A stretch of DNA of 64,000 nucleotides from Chryseobacterium aquifrigidense (GCF_006716485.1 NZ_VFPD01000004.1:1-64000); one strand, 5' to 3'. Positions 27,539 to 36,385 are shown, numbered from the stretch's first letter. Numbers and translations: made by a program. The notes: generated by a model from the sequence alone, not told the origin.

Positions 27539-28453
27539 ATGAAGAAAAATATACTTGTCATATATTATTCACAAACCGGACAACTCGAAGATATCGTGAG
27601 AAACATAGCCCAGCCTTTTGAAGCTAAAAAGGAGGCTTATGATATTACGTATTACAACATTCAGCTCAAGGAAGATTTTCCTTTTCCCTGGCCGGGTGAT
27701 GTTTTTTTCAACACTTTTCCTGAGTCTTATTTGCAGATTCCAAAAGAAATCCTTCCTCCTTCAGAAGAAATTCTGAACAAAAAATACGACCTTATCCTGT
27801 TTGGGTATCAGGTATGGTATCTCACACCATCCATTCCTATTATTTCTTTCTTAAAGAGTGATTATGCAAAGCAAATCCTTAAAAATACACCTGTAGTAAC
27901 GATCTCAGGAACCAGAAATATGTGGATGCTTTCCCAGGAAAAATTAAAGGTTTACTTAAGAGATTTACAGGCTAAACTGGTAGGAAACATCGCTTTGGTA
28001 GACAGACACGACAATTATACCAGTGTATTAACAATTCTCCGATGGCTCACCACAGGTCAGAAAGAAAAATCAGGAATGCTTCCTGCTGCAGGAGTTTCCG
28101 ATGAAGAAATCTTAGGTTCGGTAAAGTATGGCGAGATTATTGAAAGACATTTTAATAATAATGACCTTACTCATTTACAACCGGATCTTGTGAAAAACGG
28201 AGCGATTGAAATCCGCGCTTTTTTAGTACGCGTAGAAAAGGTGGGGAACAAAATTTTTACAGTGTGGTCCAACCTGATTATCAAGAAAAAAGAGAAACGC
28301 CCATTGCTGATAAAATTCTTTAAGGTATATTTGATGGCAGCGATATGGATTATCTCACCTGTCGTTTTGGTTTTACACCTGCTTACAACCCCTATATTTT
28401 GGTTTAAAAGACAAAAACAAAAAAGATATTTACAAGGAATTAATTTAAAATAG
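27539..28453 (+). CDS. darA: Dialkylresorcinol condensing enzyme DarA
   Basis: A 304-residue homologue of DarA, which condenses two beta-keto fatty acyl units into the cyclohexanedione precursor of dialkylresorcinols, the alcohol part of flexirubins. The N-terminus has a flavodoxin-like fold start (NILVIYYSQTGQLEDIVRNI) and FPWPGDVFFNTFPES; a conserved TISGTRNMWMLSQEK segment follows. A C-terminal hydrophobic stretch (VYLMAAIWIISPVVLVLHLL) suggests membrane association. It is followed at once by darB, the usual pairing. It starts 42 bases after the exporter fusion. Confidence 0.9.
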   Translation: MKKNILVIYYSQTGQLEDIVRNIAQPFEAKKEAYDITYYNIQLKEDFPFPWPGDVFFNTFPESYLQIPKEILPPSEEILNKKYDLILFGYQVWYLTPSIPIISFLKSDYAKQILKNTPVVTISGTRNMWMLSQEKLKVYLRDLQAKLVGNIALVDRHDNYTSVLTILRWLTTGQKEKSGMLPAAGVSDEEILGSVKYGEIIERHFNNNDLTHLQPDLVKNGAIEIRAFLVRVEKVGNKIFTVWSNLIIKKKEKRPLLIKFFKVYLMAAIWIISPVVLVLHLLTTPIFWFKRQKQKRYLQGINLK

Positions 28454-28454
28454 A

Positions 28455-29594
28455 ATGTACGACGTATTTATAACAAAAGCATCAAAATACTTACCCAATG
28501 AGCCGGTAGCGAATGATGAAATGGAGACTTATCTTGGGCTTATCAATGATGCGCCATCCAAAGCAAAATCACTTATCCTAAGAAATAATAAAATCACGAC
28601 AAGATACTACGCTTTAGACAAAGAAGGAAACCCCACCCACTCTAATGCGCAGCTTACTGCAAAAGCAATTGAAGGACTTTTTGATGAGAATTTCAAAAAG
28701 GAAGATATGAAATTATTATCCGTAGGAACTACTTCACCGGACCAGATCCAGCCGTCTCACGCTTCTATGGTACATGGTGAGCTGAACATTGGAAAATCTA
28801 TTGAGATTAATACCTCAACAGGTCTTTGTAATTCAGGGATGAATGCGTTAAACTATGGATTCCTTTCTGTAAAAGCTGGTGTTCAGGAAAATGCAGTATG
28901 TGCAGGTTCTGAAAGAATGTCTGCATGGATGACTGCTGACAAGTTCAACCACGAAGCTGAAAATTTAAAATTACTGGAGGAAAGACCTATCATTGCCTTC
29001 AAAAGAGAATTCCTGAGATGGATGCTTTCTGACGGAGCAGGTGCTTTCTTATTAGAAAATAAACCGAGAGAAAACAGTACTTCCTTAAAAGTAGAATTCA
29101 TTGATTTCTATTCTTATGCCCACGAAATTGAAGCGTGTATGTATGCCGGATGTGACAAACTGGAAGACGGAAGCCTGAAATCATGGGCGGATTACCCTTC
29201 CGATGAATGGCTGAAGCAATCTATTTTTGCCATCAAACAGGATACTAAAATCCTTGATAAGTACATTCTGGTAAAAGGAGCTGAAAGTTTAAGATCATCT
29301 TTTGACAAACACAATTTAGATCCGGAAAAAATTGACCACGTATTGGCTCATATTTCTTCAGGTTACTTCAAAGATGGGCTGAAAGAAGAATTTGCTAAAA
29401 AAGGAATGGACTTCCCTGCAGAAAAATGGTTCTATAACCTTTCCGAGGTTGGAAACATTGGTGCAGGATCTATATTTATCGCTCTTGAAGAACTGATGAA
29501 TTCCGGAACCTTGAAAAAAGGAGAAAAGGTACTTCTTTGTGTTCCTGAAAGTGGAAGATTCGCTTATTCATGCGCTTTATTAACTGTTTGCTAA
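28455..29594 (+). CDS. darB: Beta-ketoacyl-ACP synthase III, DarB type
   Basis: A 379-residue KAS III homologue that, with DarA, builds 2,5-dialkylresorcinol. The catalytic Cys is C125 in STGLCNSGMNAL; His is seen in HVLAHISSGYF and the Asn region in SEVGNIGAGSIFIALEEL. The family's dimer segment GAGAFLLE is present. One base separates it from darA, and its TAA overlaps the start of the next gene (TAATG), which points to translational coupling. It is cytoplasmic and acts on acyl-ACP or acyl-CoA. Confidence 0.92.
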   Translation: MYDVFITKASKYLPNEPVANDEMETYLGLINDAPSKAKSLILRNNKITTRYYALDKEGNPTHSNAQLTAKAIEGLFDENFKKEDMKLLSVGTTSPDQIQPSHASMVHGELNIGKSIEINTSTGLCNSGMNALNYGFLSVKAGVQENAVCAGSERMSAWMTADKFNHEAENLKLLEERPIIAFKREFLRWMLSDGAGAFLLENKPRENSTSLKVEFIDFYSYAHEIEACMYAGCDKLEDGSLKSWADYPSDEWLKQSIFAIKQDTKILDKYILVKGAESLRSSFDKHNLDPEKIDHVLAHISSGYFKDGLKEEFAKKGMDFPAEKWFYNLSEVGNIGAGSIFIALEELMNSGTLKKGEKVLLCVPESGRFAYSCALLTVC

Positions 29595-30025
29595 TGGAAA
29601 ACAGACTGCCGACATCCGATAAAGATTTTGTAGAAAGCCTTATCCCACAAAGGTTTCCTTTTGTAATGGTGCACGAGTTGTCAGAATATTCTGAAAATCA
29701 TCTTTTATCCGGTTTTGAAATAAAAGAAGATAACCTTTTCATTCAGGACGGCTTATTCCAGGCTTCAGGCTTAATAGAGCACCAGGCACAGAGCGTTGCC
29801 CTGCATACAGGATATAAATATTATCTGTTGGGAAAAGATGCACCTACCGGATATATTGGTGCTATCAAATCTTTTGAGGCTGAAATCCTGCCTAAAACAG
29901 GGGATCATCTGATATCTGAAGTAACTATTCTTAATGAAGTAATGGGAGTAACTCTTGTAGATATTGTTACGAAACTAAACGGTAAAGTGATTGCAAAATC
30001 TCAAATGAAAACCGCTGTAAAATAA
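29594..30025 (+). CDS. Hot-dog-fold 3-hydroxyacyl-ACP dehydratase-like protein
   Basis: 143 residues with a FabZ/FabA-like hot-dog pattern: LIPQRFPFVMVHELSEYSE (a PQR-PF-MV start, typical of FabZ), SGFEIKEDNLFIQDGLFQASGLIEHQAQSVALHTG with the acidic Glu of the catalytic helix, and a terminal GKVIAKSQMKT strand. The classical His of FabZ is replaced within the PQRFPF motif region, so activity is uncertain. The ATG at 29594 overlaps the darB stop by one base. It probably serves polyene or alkyl chain dehydration in the pigment pathway. Confidence 0.78.
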   Translation: MENRLPTSDKDFVESLIPQRFPFVMVHELSEYSENHLLSGFEIKEDNLFIQDGLFQASGLIEHQAQSVALHTGYKYYLLGKDAPTGYIGAIKSFEAEILPKTGDHLISEVTILNEVMGVTLVDIVTKLNGKVIAKSQMKTAVK

Positions 30026-30031
30026 ACTGAA

Positions 30032-30475
30032 ATGGAGATAAAGGAAGAGAATATCATCAATATACACAACTTTTTACCGCACCGTGAACCGATGCTGATG
30101 GCAGACTATATCCTAGAACTGACCAAAGAAAAAGTAGTGACTTCCTTTGAAATCAAAGAAGATAATATATTCGTTCACAACAATGAATTCGCAGAGGCAG
30201 GCTTAATCGAAAACCTGGCTCAAACCTGTTCATCTATCCTTGGACAAAGCTTCTTTGAAAATCCTGAAGCCGATACAAAAGTAATCGGGTTCATTACCAA
30301 TATCAAGAAGATTGAAATATTTGCCCTTCCAAAAGTGAATGACAAAATTATTTCCAAAGCATCTCTTATCTCACAGTTTGAGAACATTTGCCATATCTTC
30401 TGTGAAACCTTTAATAATGATGAGTTATTGATCAGAGCAGAAATCAACCTGTTTATTCAGGAAGTAAAATCGTAA
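30032..30475 (+). CDS. Second hot-dog-fold protein, dehydratase-like
   Basis: 147 residues, clearly related to the preceding gene: LPHREPMLMADYILELTKEKVVTSFEIKEDNIFVHNNEFAEAGLIENLAQTCSSILG. Here the LPHREPMLM motif keeps the His-Arg-Glu-Pro pattern of FabZ-type dehydratases, and AGLIENLAQT carries the Glu. It is spaced 6 bases after its relative and closes block A, just before a strong terminator. Two adjacent paralogues, one with the His and one without, could form a heterodimer; this is inference. Confidence 0.78.
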   Translation: MEIKEENIINIHNFLPHREPMLMADYILELTKEKVVTSFEIKEDNIFVHNNEFAEAGLIENLAQTCSSILGQSFFENPEADTKVIGFITNIKKIEIFALPKVNDKIISKASLISQFENICHIFCETFNNDELLIRAEINLFIQEVKS

Positions 30476-30500
30476 TGATCAATTGAACATAGATATAGAA

Positions 30501-30530
30501 AAGCTGTACAAAACGTACAGCTTTTTTTAT
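30501..30530 (+). terminator. Terminator of pigment block A
   Basis: A 9-bp perfect inverted repeat (AAGCTGTAC at 30501-30509, GTACAGCTT at 30515-30523), a 5-base loop, then TTTTT. It ends the plus-strand transcript that carries darA and darB. Confidence 0.88.
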
Positions 30531-30775
30531 TCCAAACTATCTTAAATGAATTTGTGAAAATTCGTGCATTCATTTGTGTTATTCGTGTTTAAAATATAGG
30601 TTTCGGCTAAAGCCCATTGATTTTTTCTTTTTTTCAAGCCCACTTCTATTGAATTGATTACAATGCCTTTACGAAAAAATGTTCCTTTTTTGTTTATTTA
30701 CACATTCATCAGAACGTTTAAAAACAACTGATAAACAATACATTACAGAATTAAAAACCTCATCATCAGATGAAT

Positions 30776-30791
30776 TATTTCACGTGAAACA
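30776..30791. promoter_or_regulatory. parS: parS-like ParB-binding site
   Basis: TATTTCACGTGAAACA matches the bacterial parS consensus TGTTTCACGTGAAACA at 15 of 16 positions. It contains the perfect palindrome TTTCACGTGAAA and lies between genes. A half-site-like CCGTGAAAC follows at 30802-30810. parS binds ParB for chromosome segregation and usually lies near the origin. Confidence 0.62.
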
Positions 30792-30843
30792 TTTTATAAA
30801 TCCGTGAAACTCTGATGGTCAGGAAGAAACAGTTGTAAACAAC

Positions 30844-30874
30844 AAAAAAGCGGAACATTTCTGTCCCGCTTTTA
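30844..30874 (-). terminator. Terminator after the M16 peptidase gene
   Basis: Inverted repeat AAAAGCGG-ACA and TGT-CCGCTTTT with a short loop and one G-T pair, followed by a T-rich run in minus reading. It lies 23 bases past the gene end. Confidence 0.8.
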
Positions 30875-30896
30875 TCATTATTTTAAACAAAAGGAA

Positions 30897-33809
30897 TTAA
30901 TATCCAAAGATCTCTTCAAGAGATACTTCATGGAATTCTCCCATTTTGTTGATCGATTCCATATTCAGGTTTTCTTTCTTACCGATGATCGCTGTATTGT
31001 ATTTTACAGGTTTTACTTCAGTGTTGTAGAATCCTGTAAGCTGTGGCAATGTCAATCCCTGGATTTCAGCGTAAATATCTTTTCTGATATCATAGTCAAC
31101 CCCTAATTTTTTCAATGCTAACTGATTGAAGAAAATATTTGTTCTGTTGATTCTGTTGGAAGCAATCTGTTTCAAGGCTGAACCTCTTGCATTCTCAAAC
31201 TGTGCTGGAATTTGTGGTAAAGATACCATCAGATCATTCATTGCATTTACCGCTAAAGGAAGCTTGTTTGACTGCGTTCCAATATAATTCGTCACATAGT
31301 TCGCTTTCCCTTGTTCTGAAGCATTTCCATAAGAAACATAGGCTGTATAAGCCAACGACTTACTTTCTCTGATTTCCTGGAAAACAATAGAAGACAGCCC
31401 TCTTCCGAAATACTCATTGAAAACATTAGCTTTTCCGAAGTTGCTAAGGTTTACAGTATTGGCTTTTGCAACTTTAGACATTTCCATCTGTACCATGTCG
31501 TAGTTTGTGAAATATACCTTCCCTTCAGTAGCCGGTTCAGCATATTCTTTTGCCTTTGCCGGCTGAAGACTTGTATTGATGATAAATGGCTTCACCGCTT
31601 TTTCCAATCCTGCCTGATCCTGTCCGTAAAGAAGCACCTGGTAAGGATATTGGTTCAGCGTTTTCACTTTCTTCATCAATTCTACGGCGTCAATGCTCTC
31701 AAGACGTTCTTTGGAAACAATGTCTGTCATTCTTGAATTTTTACCGTATTTAGCATAGTTTGAAAGAGCAGCCATAATTCTCACTTTATCTTTCTTCGCA
31801 GAAGCTCTTGATTCCAGAATTGTTTTTACCGTTTGGGCATAAATAGCTTTATCAGCTTTAACATTCGTCATCCAGTGGTTCATCAGCTCTGCAGCTTTTT
31901 TCATATTACTTTCAAGACCACTCAAAGTGATAATCATCTGATCGTTGGAAGTTCTCAGGCTATAGCTTACTCCCAGTTTAAAAAACTCTTCTTTCAGCTG
32001 CTCCGGAGTATACTTATCTGTTCCAAGATATTCGAAAAGAGTTCCTGCAACAGAAAGTTCTTTGTCATTATCTGTTCCGAAAGGGAAGACATAACTGATC
32101 TGAGCAACCTCATTATACTTGTTCTTCACAAAGCTTACCGTCTTATCTTTGATCTTTGAGGTCTGAATAGCTGTTTTAAAATCGATAAATTCCGGCTTAC
32201 TTTCCGGCACTTTAGTATTCAGAATATCTTTAAGGAAAGGAGACTGAGCTTCTCTGTTCAGTTTAATCGGGGTAATTCCAGGGTTTTGTACACGTACAAG
32301 CTTATCGTTCACTCCTTTTTCCTTATAAATAACAACATAATTATCTTTAAAGAAATCGTTGGCAAACTTTACCACGTCAGCTTTTGTGATCTTATCATAT
32401 TGATTGATCTCATCAAGCTCCTGCTCCCAGGTTCTTACATTGATATAGGAATCATAAAGCTCAGTAGCTAATCCATCAGCTGTTTCCCAGCTTTTCATGC
32501 GCTGAACTTTTTTATCATTTACGATAGCTTTAAGTATCCAGTCCGGGAACTGTCCTTTTTTCACAAGATCCAGCTGATCCATCAGAAGTTTTTTAGCTTC
32601 ATCAAAACTTTGCCCTTCTTTGGGAGTTACTACCAGTCCAAATGTACCATACATTTTGTAAGGAGATTCATACGCTCCTGCTCCAAGCGTTTTTTGCTTC
32701 TGGTTGATATTCAGGTCAATTAACCCTGCATCTCCCCTGTTACTTAAAATTTCAGAGACTACATCGGCCAGTCTTGCTTCCTGAGTTCCATATGAATCTG
32801 TTCTCCAGGCAATCGTCATTCTTGGAGTAGTAGGACTTTTTACAGTTCTGGTAACAATGCTGGTCATTGGTTCTTCTGTAACCATCTTTTTCATCGGAAG
32901 TTCTTTGTATTTGAACGTTCCGAAATATTGATCAACTAATTTTATAGTTTTGTCATAATCCAGATCTCCTACCAATACTACAGCCATATTATTAGGCACA
33001 TAATAGGTATCAAAATACTTGTGGATCGCTTCCATAGAAGGGCTCTTCAAATGTTCAGAAGTTCCGATTGTCGTTTGCTGCCCGTTCGGATGTTTTGGGA
33101 AAAGAGCCTGCATCAATGAATAGAAAACAAGACGGCTGTCATTATCCTGCGCTCTGTTGTACTCTTCATACACCGCTTCAAGCTCTGTATGGAAAAGACG
33201 TAAAACCAGTTCTGAAAAACGTTCTTTTTCCACTCTTAACCATTTTTCCAGTTCATTGGAAGGAATATTGTTTTTATAAACCGTTTCATCAAGAGATGTA
33301 TGAGCATTTGTTCCTGTAGCTCCTAATGACGAAATCGCTTTATCATACTCATTAGCGATAGCATATTTGGAGGCTTCCTGGGAAACTTCGTCAATTTTTT
33401 TATAAAGTTCTTTCTTTTTTTCAGGATCTTTTTCTGCTTTATGCTGCTCATAAAGATCAGAGATCTGCTGTAATAAAACTTTTTCTTTTGCCCAGTCCTG
33501 GGTTCCCAGATGCGAAGTTCCTTTGAAAACCATATGTTCCAGGTAGTGCGCTAAACCTGTATTATCACTTGGGTCATTATTAGATCCAGTTCTTACGGGA
33601 ATATAAGTCTGGATTCTTGGGGCATCATCATTTTTTGCCAGATACACCTTCAAACCATTTTTCAGGGTATATATACGTACACCAGCCTGATCGTTCTTTA
33701 CTGTTTCATAGGTATACCCTTGAGCATCTGTAAGCTTTTGGGTCTCAAATTTTTGTGCCATTGCGCTTATCATACAGAAAAGCGAAACCGAAATAAAGAT
33801 TTTCTTCAT
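30897..33809 (-). CDS. M16-family (insulinase-type) metallopeptidase
   Basis: A 970-residue double-length M16 zinc peptidase. The signal peptide is MKKIFISVSLFCMISAMAQ. The inverted zinc motif HYLEH is at H88, E91, H92 in GLAHYLEHMVFKGTSHLG, and the downstream zinc-binding Glu lies in LEAVYEEYNRAQD. The second half (about residues 540-970) is the inactive M16 repeat that closes the clamshell. It degrades peptides in the periplasm. It sits in opposite orientation between pigment blocks A and B and has no obvious link to pigment chemistry; being bounded by its own terminator, it is probably a separate unit. Confidence 0.93.
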   Translation of the reverse strand: MKKIFISVSLFCMISAMAQKFETQKLTDAQGYTYETVKNDQAGVRIYTLKNGLKVYLAKNDDAPRIQTYIPVRTGSNNDPSDNTGLAHYLEHMVFKGTSHLGTQDWAKEKVLLQQISDLYEQHKAEKDPEKKKELYKKIDEVSQEASKYAIANEYDKAISSLGATGTNAHTSLDETVYKNNIPSNELEKWLRVEKERFSELVLRLFHTELEAVYEEYNRAQDNDSRLVFYSLMQALFPKHPNGQQTTIGTSEHLKSPSMEAIHKYFDTYYVPNNMAVVLVGDLDYDKTIKLVDQYFGTFKYKELPMKKMVTEEPMTSIVTRTVKSPTTPRMTIAWRTDSYGTQEARLADVVSEILSNRGDAGLIDLNINQKQKTLGAGAYESPYKMYGTFGLVVTPKEGQSFDEAKKLLMDQLDLVKKGQFPDWILKAIVNDKKVQRMKSWETADGLATELYDSYINVRTWEQELDEINQYDKITKADVVKFANDFFKDNYVVIYKEKGVNDKLVRVQNPGITPIKLNREAQSPFLKDILNTKVPESKPEFIDFKTAIQTSKIKDKTVSFVKNKYNEVAQISYVFPFGTDNDKELSVAGTLFEYLGTDKYTPEQLKEEFFKLGVSYSLRTSNDQMIITLSGLESNMKKAAELMNHWMTNVKADKAIYAQTVKTILESRASAKKDKVRIMAALSNYAKYGKNSRMTDIVSKERLESIDAVELMKKVKTLNQYPYQVLLYGQDQAGLEKAVKPFIINTSLQPAKAKEYAEPATEGKVYFTNYDMVQMEMSKVAKANTVNLSNFGKANVFNEYFGRGLSSIVFQEIRESKSLAYTAYVSYGNASEQGKANYVTNYIGTQSNKLPLAVNAMNDLMVSLPQIPAQFENARGSALKQIASNRINRTNIFFNQLALKKLGVDYDIRKDIYAEIQGLTLPQLTGFYNTEVKPVKYNTAIIGKKENLNMESINKMGEFHEVSLEEIFGY

Positions 33810-34163
33810 AGTAGTTATTTAATATTATTTTCAAACCAATTTCCAGACATTAGTCTTATTTATCTTAACACTTGTTACAAGAGAACTGTTACAAGCAGAA
33901 TAATAAGCCTTAGGATTCTTTTAAGATTCTTTTCAATATGATTAGTTAAAAGCTTCCTTTTAAACAGTGACAAGAAAATTCAGGATATATTAAAATATGG
34001 TAGGCTTATTGAAGGTATATCCTTTATCTTACAACAATAACTCCCTCAAATTTAATATGATTTACATATAATGTATTTTCACTATTTTAGCCACCTGATT
34101 AAAACAATCAAAAACAGGTGAGCCATATTTCATCTGGAATCTAAAAATATAAACATTATTTAG
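33810..34163. other. Divergent intergenic region between the M16 peptidase and pigment block B
   Basis: 354 bases without a gene. It must hold the peptidase promoter (minus) and the block B promoter (plus), but no clean TTG / TAnnTTTG pair was found for either. It contains the palindrome CTTGTTACAAG (33871-33881) followed by a direct copy of TGTTACAAG (33887-33895), and a CACCTG/CAGGTG inverted repeat close to block B. Confidence 0.5.
34092..34120. promoter_or_regulatory. Inverted repeat ahead of the HTH-like gene, possible operator
   Basis: CACCTG (34092-34097) and CAGGTG (34115-34120) separated by 17 bases, 44 bases before the start of the HTH-like protein. The spacing suits a dimeric regulator, but the arms are short and the role is speculative. 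Confidence 0.25.
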
Positions 34164-34568
34164 ATGAAAAAACAAGACCTGCCTCAAGACGAAAGTAACC
34201 TGAAATCCGCCAACATGACTGAAGTTCTGTATGTAACGGATGAGAACGACAATTACACGACAGCAAACAGTACAGGCTGGGATGCCAAGAAAGCTGCTCT
34301 GGATGAATCTATGGAACTTATTTATGAGAGAATTGAGGAAGCAAAACAAAATGTTGCCAATAATGTAGCAAGTCCTATTGCCTATTTTATGGAACTGAAT
34401 AAAATGGACCTTGGTGTTCTTGCTTCTTATGTAGGAATGTGGCAATGGAGGGTAAAAAGACATTTTAAACCCAAAGTATTCAAAACACTAAGCGAAAATG
34501 CACTGAAAAAATATGCCGATGCATTCGGAATTTCAGTGGATGAATTAAAGAACTTCAACGGGAAATAA
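34164..34568 (+). CDS. Small HTH-like protein at the head of pigment block B
   Basis: 134 residues. The first half is acidic and lacks a signal peptide. The second half (about 70-130: MDLGVLASYVGMWQWRVKRHFKPKVFKTLSENALKKYADAFGISVDELKNF) has the helix pattern of a Cro/CI-type HTH domain, including the YADAFGISVDEL ending typical of the fourth and fifth helices. It is the first gene of the long plus-strand operon, 61 bases before the next start at 34630. A regulator of the pigment genes is plausible; the DNA-binding helix is atypical (WQWRVKRHF), so I am not certain. Confidence 0.62.
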   Translation: MKKQDLPQDESNLKSANMTEVLYVTDENDNYTTANSTGWDAKKAALDESMELIYERIEEAKQNVANNVASPIAYFMELNKMDLGVLASYVGMWQWRVKRHFKPKVFKTLSENALKKYADAFGISVDELKNFNGK

Positions 34569-34629
34569 ATGAGACCAGGCAGTGTAATGCCGGATCCTTT
34601 TTTAACCCATGAAAAGATACAATCAGCAA

Positions 34630-35625
34630 ATGAAATTAAACTTTGAACACCATCAGACTGCGCATTGCGAAAACGGTGTTGCTTCTAATTTACTGCTTAA
34701 CAAAGGACTTAAACTAAGTGAGCCTATGATCTTCGGGATCGGTTCAGGACTGTTTTTTGTCTATCTTCCTTTTTTAAAGGTGAATTTTGCTCCGGGCTTC
34801 AGCTATCGTCCGATGCCGGGTGCTATTTTCAGTAAAGCAGCCAAAAGATTAGGAATTAAAATCAAAAGAGAAAAATTCTCAAATCCTCAAGATGCTCAAA
34901 AAGCGCTTGAAAGAAATCTGGAACAAAATATTCCTACAGGACTTCAGGTAGGAGTTTTCAACCTTACCTATTTCCCTGAAGAGTACAAATTCCACTTCAA
35001 CGCCCACAACCTTGTGGTCTACGGAAAAGAAGACGGAAAATTTCTGATCAGTGATCCGGTAATGGACTATACAACCTCTCTTTCCGAAGCCGAACTGGAA
35101 AAAGTAAGATATGCCAAAGGAGCACTTCCTCCGAAAGGACATATGTACTACCCTGTTTATGTTCCGGAAAATGTAAACCTTGAGGAAGCTATCAAAAAAG
35201 GGATCAAAGATACCTGTAAAAATATGCTGGCTCCCGTACCGCTTATCGGCGTAAAAGCCATGAGATGGGTTGCCAAAAGCATCCCTAAATGGGCAGAAAA
35301 GAAAGGAACAAAGGTAACCAACCATTATTTGGGACAGTTGATCAGAATGCAGGAAGAAATTGGAACCGGAGGTGGAGGCTTCAGATTTATCTATGGTGCA
35401 TTTCTTCAGGAAGCATCTGTTATTCTTAAAAATGATGAATTAAAAGAATTATCAAAAGAAATTACTTCGATTGGTGACCTTTGGAGAGATTTTGCCGTGG
35501 ATATTGCCAGAGTGTATAAGAACAGGAACTCAAAAAGCAATATCTATAACGAACTTTCAAAAACGATGCTGCACATTGCAGATCTGGAGGAAGCTTTCTA
35601 TAAAAAACTGAGAAAAGCGATCTGA
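34630..35625 (+). CDS. BtrH N-terminal-domain protein
   Basis: 331 residues. The N-terminus (HHQTAHCENGVASNLLLNKGLKLSEPMIFGIGSGLFFVYLPF) carries the Cys and Asn/Gly context of the BtrH_N family. BtrH, from the butirosin pathway, moves an acyl group from its carrier protein onto an amine acceptor. A conserved NAHNLVVYGKEDGKFLISDPV segment supplies the His/Asp pair of a C39-like papain fold. Here the Cys-His machinery could transfer an ACP-bound polyene to a hydroxyl, making this a candidate ester synthase. The ATG at 34630 is preferred to 34609. The ABC ATPase gene starts 1 base after its stop. Confidence 0.75.
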   Translation: MKLNFEHHQTAHCENGVASNLLLNKGLKLSEPMIFGIGSGLFFVYLPFLKVNFAPGFSYRPMPGAIFSKAAKRLGIKIKREKFSNPQDAQKALERNLEQNIPTGLQVGVFNLTYFPEEYKFHFNAHNLVVYGKEDGKFLISDPVMDYTTSLSEAELEKVRYAKGALPPKGHMYYPVYVPENVNLEEAIKKGIKDTCKNMLAPVPLIGVKAMRWVAKSIPKWAEKKGTKVTNHYLGQLIRMQEEIGTGGGGFRFIYGAFLQEASVILKNDELKELSKEITSIGDLWRDFAVDIARVYKNRNSKSNIYNELSKTMLHIADLEEAFYKKLRKAI

Positions 35626-35626
35626 T

Positions 35627-36385
35627 ATGGCAGAAAATATGATTGAGATCAAAAACTTATACAAGAAATACAAAAATTCTGATGAGTTTTCTGTAAATGA
35701 TATTTCTTTGAGCATCAGCCAAAATGAAATCTACGGAATTCTCGGACCCAACGGAGCCGGAAAAACGACATTGATTTCCATGCTTTCGGGACTGATAAAA
35801 CCTACTTCAGGGCAGTTTACCATCAATGGTTTATCTCCTCAGAAGGATGGTTTCAAAATCAGACAGATTATCGGAATTGTCCCTCAGGAATATGCTTTAT
35901 ATCCAACGCTTACAGCCAAAGAAAACCTGATGTTCTTCGGAAGCCTGTATGGTTTAAAGCATAACCAGCTTAAAAAAGCTATTGATGAATCCCTGGAAAT
36001 TATGGGTCTTTCAAAATTTGCCAACAAACAGGTAGGACAGTTTTCAGGAGGAATGAAACGCCGCTGCAACCTCATCGCCGGCACCCTTCACAATCCTAAA
36101 GTTCTCTTTCTGGATGAGCCAACCGTAGGAGTAGATGTTCAGTCTAAAAAAGCCATTATTGATTATCTGTTAGATTTAAATAAACAGGGCACCTGCATTA
36201 TTTATACTTCTCATCACCTTTCAGAAGCGGAAGAGTTCTGTACTAAAATTGCCATCATCGATCATGGAAAAATCCACGCTGTAGGAACTCCTGAAGAATT
36301 GGTGAACAGAGTAGCCAGCGCTGAAAACCTTGAAGATGTTTTCATTTCATTAACCGGAAAAGAATTAAGAGATGTTGTTGTATAA
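35627..36385 (+). CDS. ABC transporter ATP-binding protein
   Basis: 252 residues, an ABC-2-type ATPase. Walker A is GPNGAGKTT (near residue 40), the Q-loop lies in GIVPQEYALYPTLTAKENLMFFG, the signature is FSGGMKRR, Walker B is VLFLDEPTVGVD, and the switch His lies in TSHHLSEAE. The stop overlaps the start of the permease gene by 14 bases. Together they probably form a homodimeric lipid- or pigment-exporting ABC-2 system at the inner membrane. It is the only ATPase in the pigment block. Confidence 0.92.
   Translation: MAENMIEIKNLYKKYKNSDEFSVNDISLSISQNEIYGILGPNGAGKTTLISMLSGLIKPTSGQFTINGLSPQKDGFKIRQIIGIVPQEYALYPTLTAKENLMFFGSLYGLKHNQLKKAIDESLEIMGLSKFANKQVGQFSGGMKRRCNLIAGTLHNPKVLFLDEPTVGVDVQSKKAIIDYLLDLNKQGTCIIYTSHHLSEAEEFCTKIAIIDHGKIHAVGTPEELVNRVASAENLEDVFISLTGKELRDVVV

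Larger units (their letters stand above)
30476..30896. other. Gene-free spacer with terminators, repeat-like remnants and a parS-like site
   Basis: 421 bases between convergent genes. In order: the block A terminator; a stretch with two ATTCGTG repeats (30558-30590) followed by a GGCTAAAGCC palindrome (30605-30614), both resembling interspersed repeats I recall in this genus; a parS-like palindrome; and the terminator of the peptidase gene. No open frame of note. Confidence 0.55.

Noticed and set aside
30558..30614. ATTCGTG repeats and the GGCTAAAGCC palindrome as a mobile element
   Set aside because: They resemble interspersed intergenic sequences that I recall from the genus, but no ends or second copy are visible in this window.
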